A stretch of 64,000 nucleotides of DNA, taken from Burkholderia sp. OK233. GTDB lineage: Bacteria; Pseudomonadota; Gammaproteobacteria; Burkholderiales; Burkholderiaceae. This document shows, piece by piece, positions 53,650-60,163 of the stretch. The position numbers and the translations under genes are program-made. Location: positions 1,860,001-1,924,000 of the forward strand of contig NZ_OCSR01000001.1 of assembly GCF_900230185.1 (NCBI RefSeq). Direction: 5' to 3'. The notes beneath the pieces are model-generated. The model worked only from the letters and a program-made list of their open reading frames with translations. It was not told the origin of the DNA and did no database searches. Position 1 is the stretch's first letter. Every line of letters starts with the position of its first letter.

Positions 53650-54528
53650 GTGAGCGCTCCCCTGCTGTTCCACCCCACCGCCGACGCCGTCTACGGATTT
53701 CCGGACGCGCGGCGGCTCGCGCGCGTCGATTCGCCCTATCAGCGGATCGAGGTGTGGGACACGCCGCAGCTCGGCCGGCTGTTTACGCTCGACGGCCGCC
53801 CGATGACCTCCACCGGCGACGAATTCATCTATCACGAATGCATGGTGCATCCGGCCGCGCTGGCGCATCCATCGCCGAAAGCCGCGCTGGTGCTGGGCGG
53901 CGGCGATGGCGGCGCCGCGCGGCAATTGCTGGCGCACCCGTGCATCGAGCGGATCGTGGTGGCGGAGCTCGATGCCGAGGTCGTGCGCATGACCCGCGAG
54001 TATCTGCCCGAGGTGCACGGCGGCGCTTTCGATGATCCGCGGGTCGAGCTGGTGATCGGCGACGCTGCGCATTACGTCGCGGGAGCCGCCACAGCCACAA
54101 AGCAGTTTGATCTCGTCGTCTTCGACCTGACGCCGCCCGACTCACCCGCATCAGGCCTCTACACCCCGGACTTCTACATGCAGCTCAAGCGCGTCATGAG
54201 CCCGACCGCCGCACTCTCGCTACATCTCGGTTCTCCCTATTTCCACGCGGAACGCATCGCCGGCCTGCTCAACGATCTGCACGACACCTTCGCCATCGTG
54301 CGCACGATGAGCACCTTCATCCCGCTCTACGGTTCGCTCTGGATGATGGCAACCGCCAGCGACACGCTCGACCCCGCCGCCCTCACCGTCAAAGCAGTCG
54401 CTGAGCGCCTTGCCACGCGTCGAATCGACTCGCTGAAGCACTACGACGCGGCCCTGCATGCCGGACTACTCTCGGCATCCCGGCCCGTGCGCGATAAACT
54501 AAGTCAATTCTTAAAGCCATCAAGCTAA
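53650..54528 (+). CDS. speE: Spermidine synthase-like aminopropyltransferase
   Basis: 292 aa from GTG 53650. The frame is open further upstream but homology begins near [65 protein letters not shown], the SpeE N-terminal pattern. The cofactor loop is [14 protein letters not shown], and [21 protein letters not shown] supplies the catalytic Asp region (usually DxxDP). Transfers an aminopropyl group from decarboxylated S-adenosylmethionine. No speD is near. The start is uncertain because GGAG is 11 bases away. Confidence 0.85.
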   Translation: MSAPLLFHPTADAVYGFPDARRLARVDSPYQRIEVWDTPQLGRLFTLDGRPMTSTGDEFIYHECMVHPAALAHPSPKAALVLGGGDGGAARQLLAHPCIERIVVAELDAEVVRMTREYLPEVHGGAFDDPRVELVIGDAAHYVAGAATATKQFDLVVFDLTPPDSPASGLYTPDFYMQLKRVMSPTAALSLHLGSPYFHAERIAGLLNDLHDTFAIVRTMSTFIPLYGSLWMMATASDTLDPAALTVKAVAERLATRRIDSLKHYDAALHAGLLSASRPVRDKLSQFLKPSS

Positions 54529-54642
54529 CGCGTGGGCAAAATGCACGGTTCGGTCGGCGCGCGCTATCGATGAATCGATACGCAACCGCCCGCCTGGCCT
54601 CGCAGCATGCATCCCGCAACCCCAATAGATCCGGAGAACCCC

Positions 54643-55056
54643 ATGACCGCCTCCCGCCCAGCCGGTGTGCCCTGGTTGACCCCCTATCTGACGGTGCGCG
54701 ACGCACGTGCCGCAACGGCGTTCTTCGAAGCGGCGTTCGGCTTCGAGGTACGTGACAGCGTCCAGGACGACGGTGTCGTCATGCATGTCGAGATGACCTA
54801 TCAAGGCCAGCTGATCGTGATGTTCGCGCCGGAAGGCGCGTTCGGCTCGGCGGCGAAAACACCCAAAAGCGCGGGCGCGATTGCGCCGCAATCGTTCTAT
54901 GTCTATGTCGACGACGTCGACGCGGTTTACACGCGGGCGCTAGCCGCCGGCGCAAAATCGCTGAGCGAGCCACAGGATCAATTCTGGGGCGACCGGTTTG
55001 CCCAGGTCGAAGATCTGGACGGCTACCGTTGGGCGCTCGCTCGCCACCTTTCCTGA
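54643..55056 (+). CDS. VOC family protein (glyoxalase/PhnB-like)
   Basis: 137 aa from ATG 54643, preceded by CCGGAG at a good distance; an upstream ATG at 54607 lacks this. The vicinal oxygen chelate fold is indicated by VPWLTPYLTVRDARAATAFFEAAFGFEVRDSV, VMHVEMTYQGQLIVMFAPEG and FWGDRFAQVEDLDGYRWALARHLS, closest to the PhnB/YcdA-like group. Some members bind metal through His/Glu, but no substrate can be stated. Lies between speE and rsmE on the same strand. Confidence 0.85.
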   Translation: MTASRPAGVPWLTPYLTVRDARAATAFFEAAFGFEVRDSVQDDGVVMHVEMTYQGQLIVMFAPEGAFGSAAKTPKSAGAIAPQSFYVYVDDVDAVYTRALAAGAKSLSEPQDQFWGDRFAQVEDLDGYRWALARHLS

Positions 55057-55075
55057 ACTAATGAGTATTTTTCTG

Positions 55076-55816
55076 ATGCCTCGCTTCTTCGTCGGTACGC
55101 CTCTCAAGCCCGACGACATCATGCCGTTACCCGATGACGTCACGCGCCACATTCTCGTGCTGCGTTTGCAGCCCGGTGATTCGATCGTGCTTTTCAACGG
55201 CGAAGGCGGCGAATACAGCGCCGAACTCGTCGAGGTCGAACGCCGCTCGGCCAAGGTGAGAATTCACGAATTCCGCAATATCGAAGTGGAAGCGCCGTAT
55301 CACCTCACCCTCGCGCAGGGTATCGCCGGTGGCGACAAGATGGACTGGCTCATCGAGAAGGCGGTCGAACTCGGGGCATCGTGTTTTGTGCCGCTGACCA
55401 CCACGCGCAGCGTCGTGCGTCTTTCCGGCGACCGCGCGCAGCGGCGGCATGTGCATTGGCAAGGCATCGTGCGCGCGTCGTGCGAGCAGTGCGGGCGCAA
55501 TCGCCTCCCGGAAGTGATGCCGGTGCGGGAGATCGCAACATGGCTCGGCGCGCTGCCTCGCACGCCTGAAGAAGGCGAAATGCGCATTCTGCTGTCGCCG
55601 CGCGCCAGCATCAGCTTTTCGGCGCTGCCCGTTAATCCGCCGTTCGGGCGAGTGACCGTGCTGGTCGGCCCGGAAGGCGGTTTTTCGGCAGCGGAAGAAG
55701 CCGCTGCGACCGATCATGGATTTACCGCCGTCGGTCTCGGTCCGCGTGTGTTGCGCACGGAAACCGCGGGTATTGCCGTGCTCTCGGCGCTGGCGGCTCG
55801 CTGGGGCGCCTGGTAA
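55076..55816 (+). CDS. rsmE: 16S rRNA (uracil-1498-N3)-methyltransferase
   Basis: 246 aa from ATG 55076 (MPRFFVGTPL); an ATG at 55061 would add 5 residues and neither has a clear ribosome site. N-terminal PUA-like domain, then SPOUT methyltransferase with the knot motifs RVTVLVGPEGGFSAAEEAAA and VGLGPRVLRTETAGIAVLSAL. Other family text: AQGIAGGDKMDWLIEKAVELGASCFVPLTTTRSVV. Modifies U1498 in the small-subunit rRNA. Followed by a terminator. Confidence 0.94.
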   Translation: MPRFFVGTPLKPDDIMPLPDDVTRHILVLRLQPGDSIVLFNGEGGEYSAELVEVERRSAKVRIHEFRNIEVEAPYHLTLAQGIAGGDKMDWLIEKAVELGASCFVPLTTTRSVVRLSGDRAQRRHVHWQGIVRASCEQCGRNRLPEVMPVREIATWLGALPRTPEEGEMRILLSPRASISFSALPVNPPFGRVTVLVGPEGGFSAAEEAAATDHGFTAVGLGPRVLRTETAGIAVLSALAARWGAW

Positions 55817-55839
55817 GTCAACTTTCAAGCACCAAAAGC

Positions 55840-55868
55840 AAAGGCCCGCCAATTGGCGGGCCTTTCTC
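55840..55868. terminator. Terminator after rsmE
   Basis: AAAGGCCCGCC-AATT-GGCGGGCCTTT is a perfect 11-bp stem with a 4-nt loop. It lies between convergent rsmE and the barstar gene. Confidence 0.92.
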
Positions 55869-55930
55869 TTTCATTTACAGCGGTAGGCAGTGCTCAGGCA
55901 CCCCATTCAAGCAAAGTGCTCGGGCATACC

Positions 55931-56491
55931 CTACGCAAACGAATAAAACACCCGGAATGCAACCTTGCGCTCGGCCCAGAACTCGGACGCTTCGCGGAAC
56001 ACGTCCAGTAACGTCTCGCGCCCTTCCTTGTCGAACTTTTGTGCGACCGGCAGCTGCTCGAGCACGATCACGAACCCGGGCTGCGCACCTGCCTTATGGA
56101 CCAGGTCGGTCAGGCAATCGTAGAGCGCGTCGTAATTCTTGCCGAAATGCTTCGGAAACAGGAACGACGTAGCAATGGTCTCCAGCACTTCCTGTTTGGA
56201 CTGAGCGTTCGCGCAGTACGCGTACAGAAAATGCTGGCCGAGTTGATTGGCCTCGTCAGCGAGATCCTGCACGCGAAACGCGCGGATCGACTGTACGATG
56301 TTCGGTCGTACGGTCTTGAAAAGACTCATGGGCTCCTCGTTCGATGAAAGCACAGTGCTGGCTTCGCTCTGGTTATCCCGGCCCTGGTCGCCAGCGCGCA
56401 TTCGCATGACGCGCTGGAACAAATTGCCGTCGCCGGCCGCGAAAAGATCCGTCGCGACTCCGGAGTCGTGCGCGTAGACGTTGTCGCTCAT
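55931..56491 (-). CDS. Barstar family RNase inhibitor
   Basis: 186 aa from ATG 56491. The barstar domain occupies the last ~130 residues: NIVQSIRAFRVQDLADEANQLGQHFLYAYCANAQSKQEVLETIATSFLFPKHFGKNYDALYDCLTDL, with the PKHFGKNYDALYDCL stretch being the barnase-binding helix and loop. A start at ATG 56329 (MSLFKTV, with GAGGAG close by) would give a compact 132-residue protein; the longer form adds a 54-residue N-terminal segment. It sits 16 bp downstream of the barnase-like gene, the expected toxin-then-inhibitor order. It should protect the cytoplasm from the RNase. Confidence 0.88.
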   Translation of the reverse strand: MSDNVYAHDSGVATDLFAAGDGNLFQRVMRMRAGDQGRDNQSEASTVLSSNEEPMSLFKTVRPNIVQSIRAFRVQDLADEANQLGQHFLYAYCANAQSKQEVLETIATSFLFPKHFGKNYDALYDCLTDLVHKAGAQPGFVIVLEQLPVAQKFDKEGRETLLDVFREASEFWAERKVAFRVFYSFA

Positions 56492-56507
56492 GCCGTTCAT
56501 CCCGATG

Positions 56508-56924
56508 TCATTCAACAATACGATTAAAACTGGTGTAATGGTCGTCCGAGTAATAACAGTTGTCGATCCGCTGTAGCGGACCTCCGCAGACGATGCGACG
56601 CGCCCCGCGGTTTCGTGCGCGAGGCGTGGGAACGGTGTATTCGTGGTAATAGCCGCGCCGATGCGGCGGCAGCAACCGTTCGCGATTGCCGAATACGATG
56701 CCGTCCTTCTCATACGGGTAAGGCCCGCCCGCGGCAATCAAGTTCAATGTATTGACCGCTTCGCGCGGCAACTGTGCCGCCGCTATAGTGCCCTGTACCT
56801 GAGCTTGTGTATCGGCAGGTGCCGTGTAGTCGCGCGCAAACGCGCCAGGCACGGAGCCGGATAAAGCGCAGAGCGTCAAAGCACCGATCAGCACGCCTTT
56901 AATGCGCAGCCACTTGCGTGCCAT
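56508..56924 (-). CDS. Secreted barnase/RNase Sa-like ribonuclease
   Basis: 138 aa. A signal peptide (KGVLIGALTLCALSGSVPGAFA, cleaved after AFA) precedes a guanyl-specific RNase domain. The segment DGIVFGNRERLLPPHRRGYYHEYTVPTPRARNRGARRIVCGG..DDHYTSF aligns with the RNase Sa/barnase catalytic core: the Glu of YHEYTV, the Arg of RRIV and the His of DDHYTSF occupy the catalytic positions. Two cysteines near the C-terminus may form a disulfide. It is followed by a barstar gene. The group II intron ends 43 bp upstream of its ATG and may separate it from its original promoter. Confidence 0.87.
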   Translation of the reverse strand: MARKWLRIKGVLIGALTLCALSGSVPGAFARDYTAPADTQAQVQGTIAAAQLPREAVNTLNLIAAGGPYPYEKDGIVFGNRERLLPPHRRGYYHEYTVPTPRARNRGARRIVCGGPLQRIDNCYYSDDHYTSFNRIVE

Positions 56925-57007
56925 GAATCAAGGTTCCCCGCTGTTAGATCACGAGTTTGACGACCATGTAGGGTAGCCCCCTTCCTCTCGGAAAAAGGGC
57001 CCCCTAA

Positions 57008-57041
57008 GAACTGTACGTGCGAGTTTCCCCGCATACAGCTC
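57008..57041 (-). other. Group II intron domain V
   Basis: 34 nt on the minus strand, GAGCTGTATGCGGG followed by GAAA and CTCGCACGTACAGTTC, folding into the standard catalytic hairpin with a GAAA-type loop and two-base bulge. Length and sequence are canonical. Confidence 0.95.
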
Positions 57042-57063
57042 AAGCCTACTTACAAAGCCCCAT

Positions 57064-58764
57064 CTACGATAGGGCCGGCTTAGTCACAACAAGTCTAGCA
57101 GCGTGCACTTGCTGATGACAGTGTGGGTGAAGTAAAACTCTGTTAAACAAGGCATCGGTGCCGCCATTCATCCGGTATTCCAGATGGTGGTCATGCCATC
57201 CCGTCTCGTCCGTCAGAGCACAGCCACAGTGCGCGCAAAGCCCGCCCTGTGACATGTACAGCGTCGCCCATTGCTTCCGATAGCGTGTGGACACCCACAT
57301 ACGTTCCTGTCGCAACTGCTCGCTGTACTCTTCCCACTGAGGGTCAAACGGGTTGAAATCGCCCTTGACCTTCTTGTGACGCCGGATAGGGGTACCGCTC
57401 ATCCGATACATCTCCAGCAGCCACTTACTGCCATCTTTCGCTACCACAGGAGCGCCAAACACCCAATGTCGCTCACCGACCGTGTGAAAATACTTCTTTC
57501 TCACCCAATCGGCGCTCTTGTTCGGATGCCGCCGCTTCGACCACCGCCAAAGCCTCTGAAAGATCAGATGCTCCATGCGGCTGTACGCCTGTTTGGCTAC
57601 CACGGGACTGTGATACTGCGCCCAGCCTCGTAGCATCGGGTTCAGCAGAAGAATCAAGCCCTCCTGCGTCGCCGCCTTGTTACCGCTGATCGTTTCCGCC
57701 ACCTTGCGGTAGAACGTCTGCACGTTCTTCCTGCTCGGCTTGATGAGTAGTTTTCCTGAGTACTTCCGGAAGTTCCACCCTAGGAAGTCGAAGCCGTGCC
57801 CAATGTGCGTGATTCGCGTTTTAGCCTCGGAGAGCTGCAGGCCTCTGACCGCTAGGAATGCCTCTACCCAAGGCCTGACATCGTTTTCCAGCATCTCTCG
57901 CGAGTCGCCGGTGATCACGAAATCATCCGCGTACCGTACAACATGGACCTTCAACTTCTTCGCCTTCGCGATCCCAAATTTCGCACCGAGGTGCGCAATC
58001 AGTTCCCGTTCCAGCCCGTTCAACGTCACATTCGCCAGTGTCGGAGAGATAATGCCTCCCTGCGGCGTACCGGCCTCAGTCGCCTGTAGCTGTCCCTTAT
58101 AAATCAGGCCAGCCTTCAGCCATTTCCGGAGGATTTCCCTGTCCATCGGGACATGGTTCTCCAGCCAGTCATGGTTGATGTGGTCAAAGCAGCCCTTGAT
58201 ATCCGCTTCCATTACCCACTGAGCCGAAACTCGATGGGACATGACGACGAAAATCTGGGACATGGCGTCGGCCGTCGAGCGATTTAACCTGAACCCATAC
58301 GAGTTCTGGTCGCTCGTCGATTCCGTCACCGGCTCCAGAGCCAGCAGATACAGGGCTTGCATCGCCCTGTCCCGCATGGTCGGAATGCCCAGAGGGCGTT
58401 CCTTCCCATTGGCCTTGGGGATAAAGACTCTCCGTAGAGGCAGAGGCTTATATCCGCGCCGCTCCAACCTGCCGATGGCTTCCCACCGGCGTTCAGGCGA
58501 ATCCCATAGCTCGCGATCGACCCCAGCCGTTCGCGCACCCTGGTTCTGTGTAACACGTCGTACCGCATACAGCTTCGCGGACAACGTGCGGGTCAGCATC
58601 CGTTGCAGGGCTTTCACCCTACGCCAGTCACCTTCCCGCGTCGCCTTCGCAATTCGAATCTGCATCCCTCTCACGTTCCGTTCAACCCGACGCCAATCTA
58701 CGGCGTACCAGTTGTCAGGCGCGTGGGAAAGCGCAGATCCGGTCTTTCGACCAGATACTTTCAT
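57064..58764 (-). CDS. ltrA: Group II intron reverse transcriptase/maturase
   Basis: 566 aa, with AGGAG ahead of ATG 58764. RT domain motifs: GKERPLGIPTMRDRAMQ (RT2), DIKGCFDHINH (RT3), GTPQGGIISPTLANVTLNGLE (RT4) and the active-site YADD in VVRYADDFVITG (RT5). Then the maturase X domain (NPMLRGWAQYHSPVV), and an HNH endonuclease domain at the end (CAHCGCALTDETGWHDHHLEYRMNGGTDALFNRVLLHPHCHQQVH). All catalytic residues are present, so the element looks mobile. The protein promotes splicing and retrohoming of its own intron. Confidence 0.95.
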   Translation of the reverse strand: MKVSGRKTGSALSHAPDNWYAVDWRRVERNVRGMQIRIAKATREGDWRRVKALQRMLTRTLSAKLYAVRRVTQNQGARTAGVDRELWDSPERRWEAIGRLERRGYKPLPLRRVFIPKANGKERPLGIPTMRDRAMQALYLLALEPVTESTSDQNSYGFRLNRSTADAMSQIFVVMSHRVSAQWVMEADIKGCFDHINHDWLENHVPMDREILRKWLKAGLIYKGQLQATEAGTPQGGIISPTLANVTLNGLERELIAHLGAKFGIAKAKKLKVHVVRYADDFVITGDSREMLENDVRPWVEAFLAVRGLQLSEAKTRITHIGHGFDFLGWNFRKYSGKLLIKPSRKNVQTFYRKVAETISGNKAATQEGLILLLNPMLRGWAQYHSPVVAKQAYSRMEHLIFQRLWRWSKRRHPNKSADWVRKKYFHTVGERHWVFGAPVVAKDGSKWLLEMYRMSGTPIRRHKKVKGDFNPFDPQWEEYSEQLRQERMWVSTRYRKQWATLYMSQGGLCAHCGCALTDETGWHDHHLEYRMNGGTDALFNRVLLHPHCHQQVHAARLVVTKPALS

Positions 58765-58811
58765 GCTGCTCTCCTACTCGAAGAAGTGAATCCCGAGCGG
58801 AGAACAGATCG

Positions 58812-58846
58812 CCCCCTTGCGGGAGCGATCTGCTCCCGCAAGGGGG
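58812..58846. repeat. Perfect 15-bp inverted repeat ahead of the maturase start
   Basis: CCCCCTTGCGGGAGC (58812-58826) and GCTCCCGCAAGGGGG (58832-58846) around a 5-nt loop. Inside intron domain IV, 48 bp before the maturase ATG. No T-run follows on either strand, so it is not a simple terminator; it could structure domain IVa or modulate maturase translation. Confidence 0.8.
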
Positions 58847-59905
58847 TAAAAAATATGCATGCATAACTACAAGTATGCATATATGGCTAGACAACGCCAA
58901 AGTTCACTCTGTCCAGCTAAAGGGCTAGTCAGGCGTCTCGCGACGGTAGACCAGACGGAAGTCTGCCCGCTTTCGCGTGGGGTGATGTTCCAACCCCTAT
59001 CCGAACCATTACAGCCCGGCTTTCGCTTTTTCCGTCCTCCCATACCTGCACAATCAACAGCGTCCCTTGCGGTTCGCTTGCCAGCCTTACTGCACTGGCA
59101 ACCATACAGGCTTACCACGTTCCCGGCATGTCACACGACTGACTTAGGTTCCACCTATTCCCCGACGGTCTGATGACGACGTAACCCGAACTTTCAACGG
59201 GGTATCCGACCGCACACCTTTTGGTTGATGCCTGACAGCAGCTTTGGCAGTCATCCTTATCACGAGGTTTATCAGCAGTTCACTTACATTAACCATATCA
59301 GTCAGCCTAGCTCCTCAACCCCATTGCTGCTAGGAGTCTCCAAGTGGATGTCTCACGACACCAACCTGCCCGAAACTTCCGGGGGCTTCATTGTTAGAAG
59401 AGCTTCAAACCCCACCGTTACCAGTGACGCATGTCTTCCTAGGCTACTACTAGTCGTATAGCAGGTTCACTTCACACGCCGTAAAGTTGACGTGGACGAA
59501 CAATGACACACCGAGCTTTCGCTCGTGCTTGCAGCGATCCGTTGCCCAAGGGCTCGGGAGTTACATACAACAATCCGCTTTGTTAGCGGTATTGAAGCCG
59601 CTAACTCGGCGGAACCTGACGGTAATCAGGTCAATGCAAATGCGGGCGTAGATACAAGTATCGACGTCCGCCTACGGCAGCGATTCCAGGCAACTGCACC
59701 AAGTCTCGCTTCGCTACACAGGGGTGGCCTCAAGGGGCCACCAAATGGGACGGCTTTCGCCGTCCAGTCGATGCGACGCGTGTCGCACGAAAGTCGTAAG
59801 GGTATCGCTAAAACCCCACAGAATCAACGTTCGCCGGACAGGCAAAAGCCTCCAATCGCGCGGGAAAGAGCCACGGAACGGGCTTTGACGACTTTTGACA
59901 GAATA

Positions 59906-59925
59906 TTTAGCTTGTACAGGCTAAA
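59906..59925. promoter_or_regulatory. 20-bp near-perfect dyad
   Basis: TTTAGC and GCTAAA flank TTGTACAG; the arms match at nine of ten positions overall with a TGTACA centre. A consensus TTGACA begins 11 bp before it and TAAAAT overlaps its right end, but their 21-bp spacing is too long for an ordinary promoter. Operator-like, regulator unknown. Confidence 0.45.
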
Positions 59926-60083
59926 ATTAACCTGACGAAGCAAAACGGAGTGGGGCAAGGCCCATGGGGCCCCCATTGTGCAGCCCATTCCCTGTAGTGA
60001 AAGCCTTGCAGTTTTTGCAGTCTCTCGAAGGTGGAATGGTCTCATTCAGCCTTTTTTAGGGTGGCTATCCCCTGTTCACCCGC

Positions 60084-60115
60084 AGGCGTGCCCATTGCGG
60101 GCACGCCTTTTTTTT
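60084..60115 (+). terminator. Orphan plus-strand terminator
   Basis: AGGCGTGCCC (60084-60093), loop ATTGC, GGGCACGCCT (60099-60108), then eight T residues. T-run only on the plus strand. The nearest plus-strand gene upstream (rsmE) is over 4 kb away with its own terminator, so this implies an unannotated plus-strand transcript. Confidence 0.85.
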
Positions 60116-60163
60116 GCGTGGCGCCCAATCAGGCGACACCACGCTTCAGTCCCGGATCAAGGA

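Larger units (their letters stand above)
56968..59788 (-). mobile_element. Group II intron with intron-encoded protein
   Basis: About 2.82 kb on the minus strand. The 5' end begins GTGCGACACGC (G at 59788), fitting the GUGYG consensus. The 3' end is ...CTACCCTAC at 56968, with a candidate bulged branch-point A seven bases from the end. A 34-nt domain V is at 57008-57041 and domain VI directly follows. The encoded RT-HNH protein lies in domain IV. EBS1 candidate GAAAGT (59190-59195) sits in the loop of a CCCG/CGGG hairpin and matches ACTTTC at the end of the 5' exon perfectly. Inserted in intergenic DNA between maeB and the RNase gene; no ORF is visibly interrupted. Confidence 0.92.
59789..60163. 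other. Gene-free region between group II intron and maeB
   Basis: 375 bp. Contains TTGACA at 59895-59900, the 20-bp dyad at 59906-59925, and the plus-strand terminator at 60084-60115. No protein gene on either strand is convincing. A short open stretch on the minus strand across the splice site has no start codon. Confidence 0.6.

Noticed and set aside
59895..59927. MerR-type promoter (long spacer with internal dyad)
   Set aside because: TTGACA and TAAAAT are 21 bp apart and the dyad is centred about 15 bp after the -35 instead of near 10, unlike known MerR-type operators.
59525..59935. 136-codon plus-strand ORF in the intron 5' region
   Set aside because: Antisense to intron domain I and crosses the intron boundary; no homology pattern.
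59786..59935. A coding gene interrupted by the group II intron
   Set aside because: Joining the exons gives a short open frame (…TTFMVVKLVI) but it has no start codon or ribosome site and no recognisable protein.
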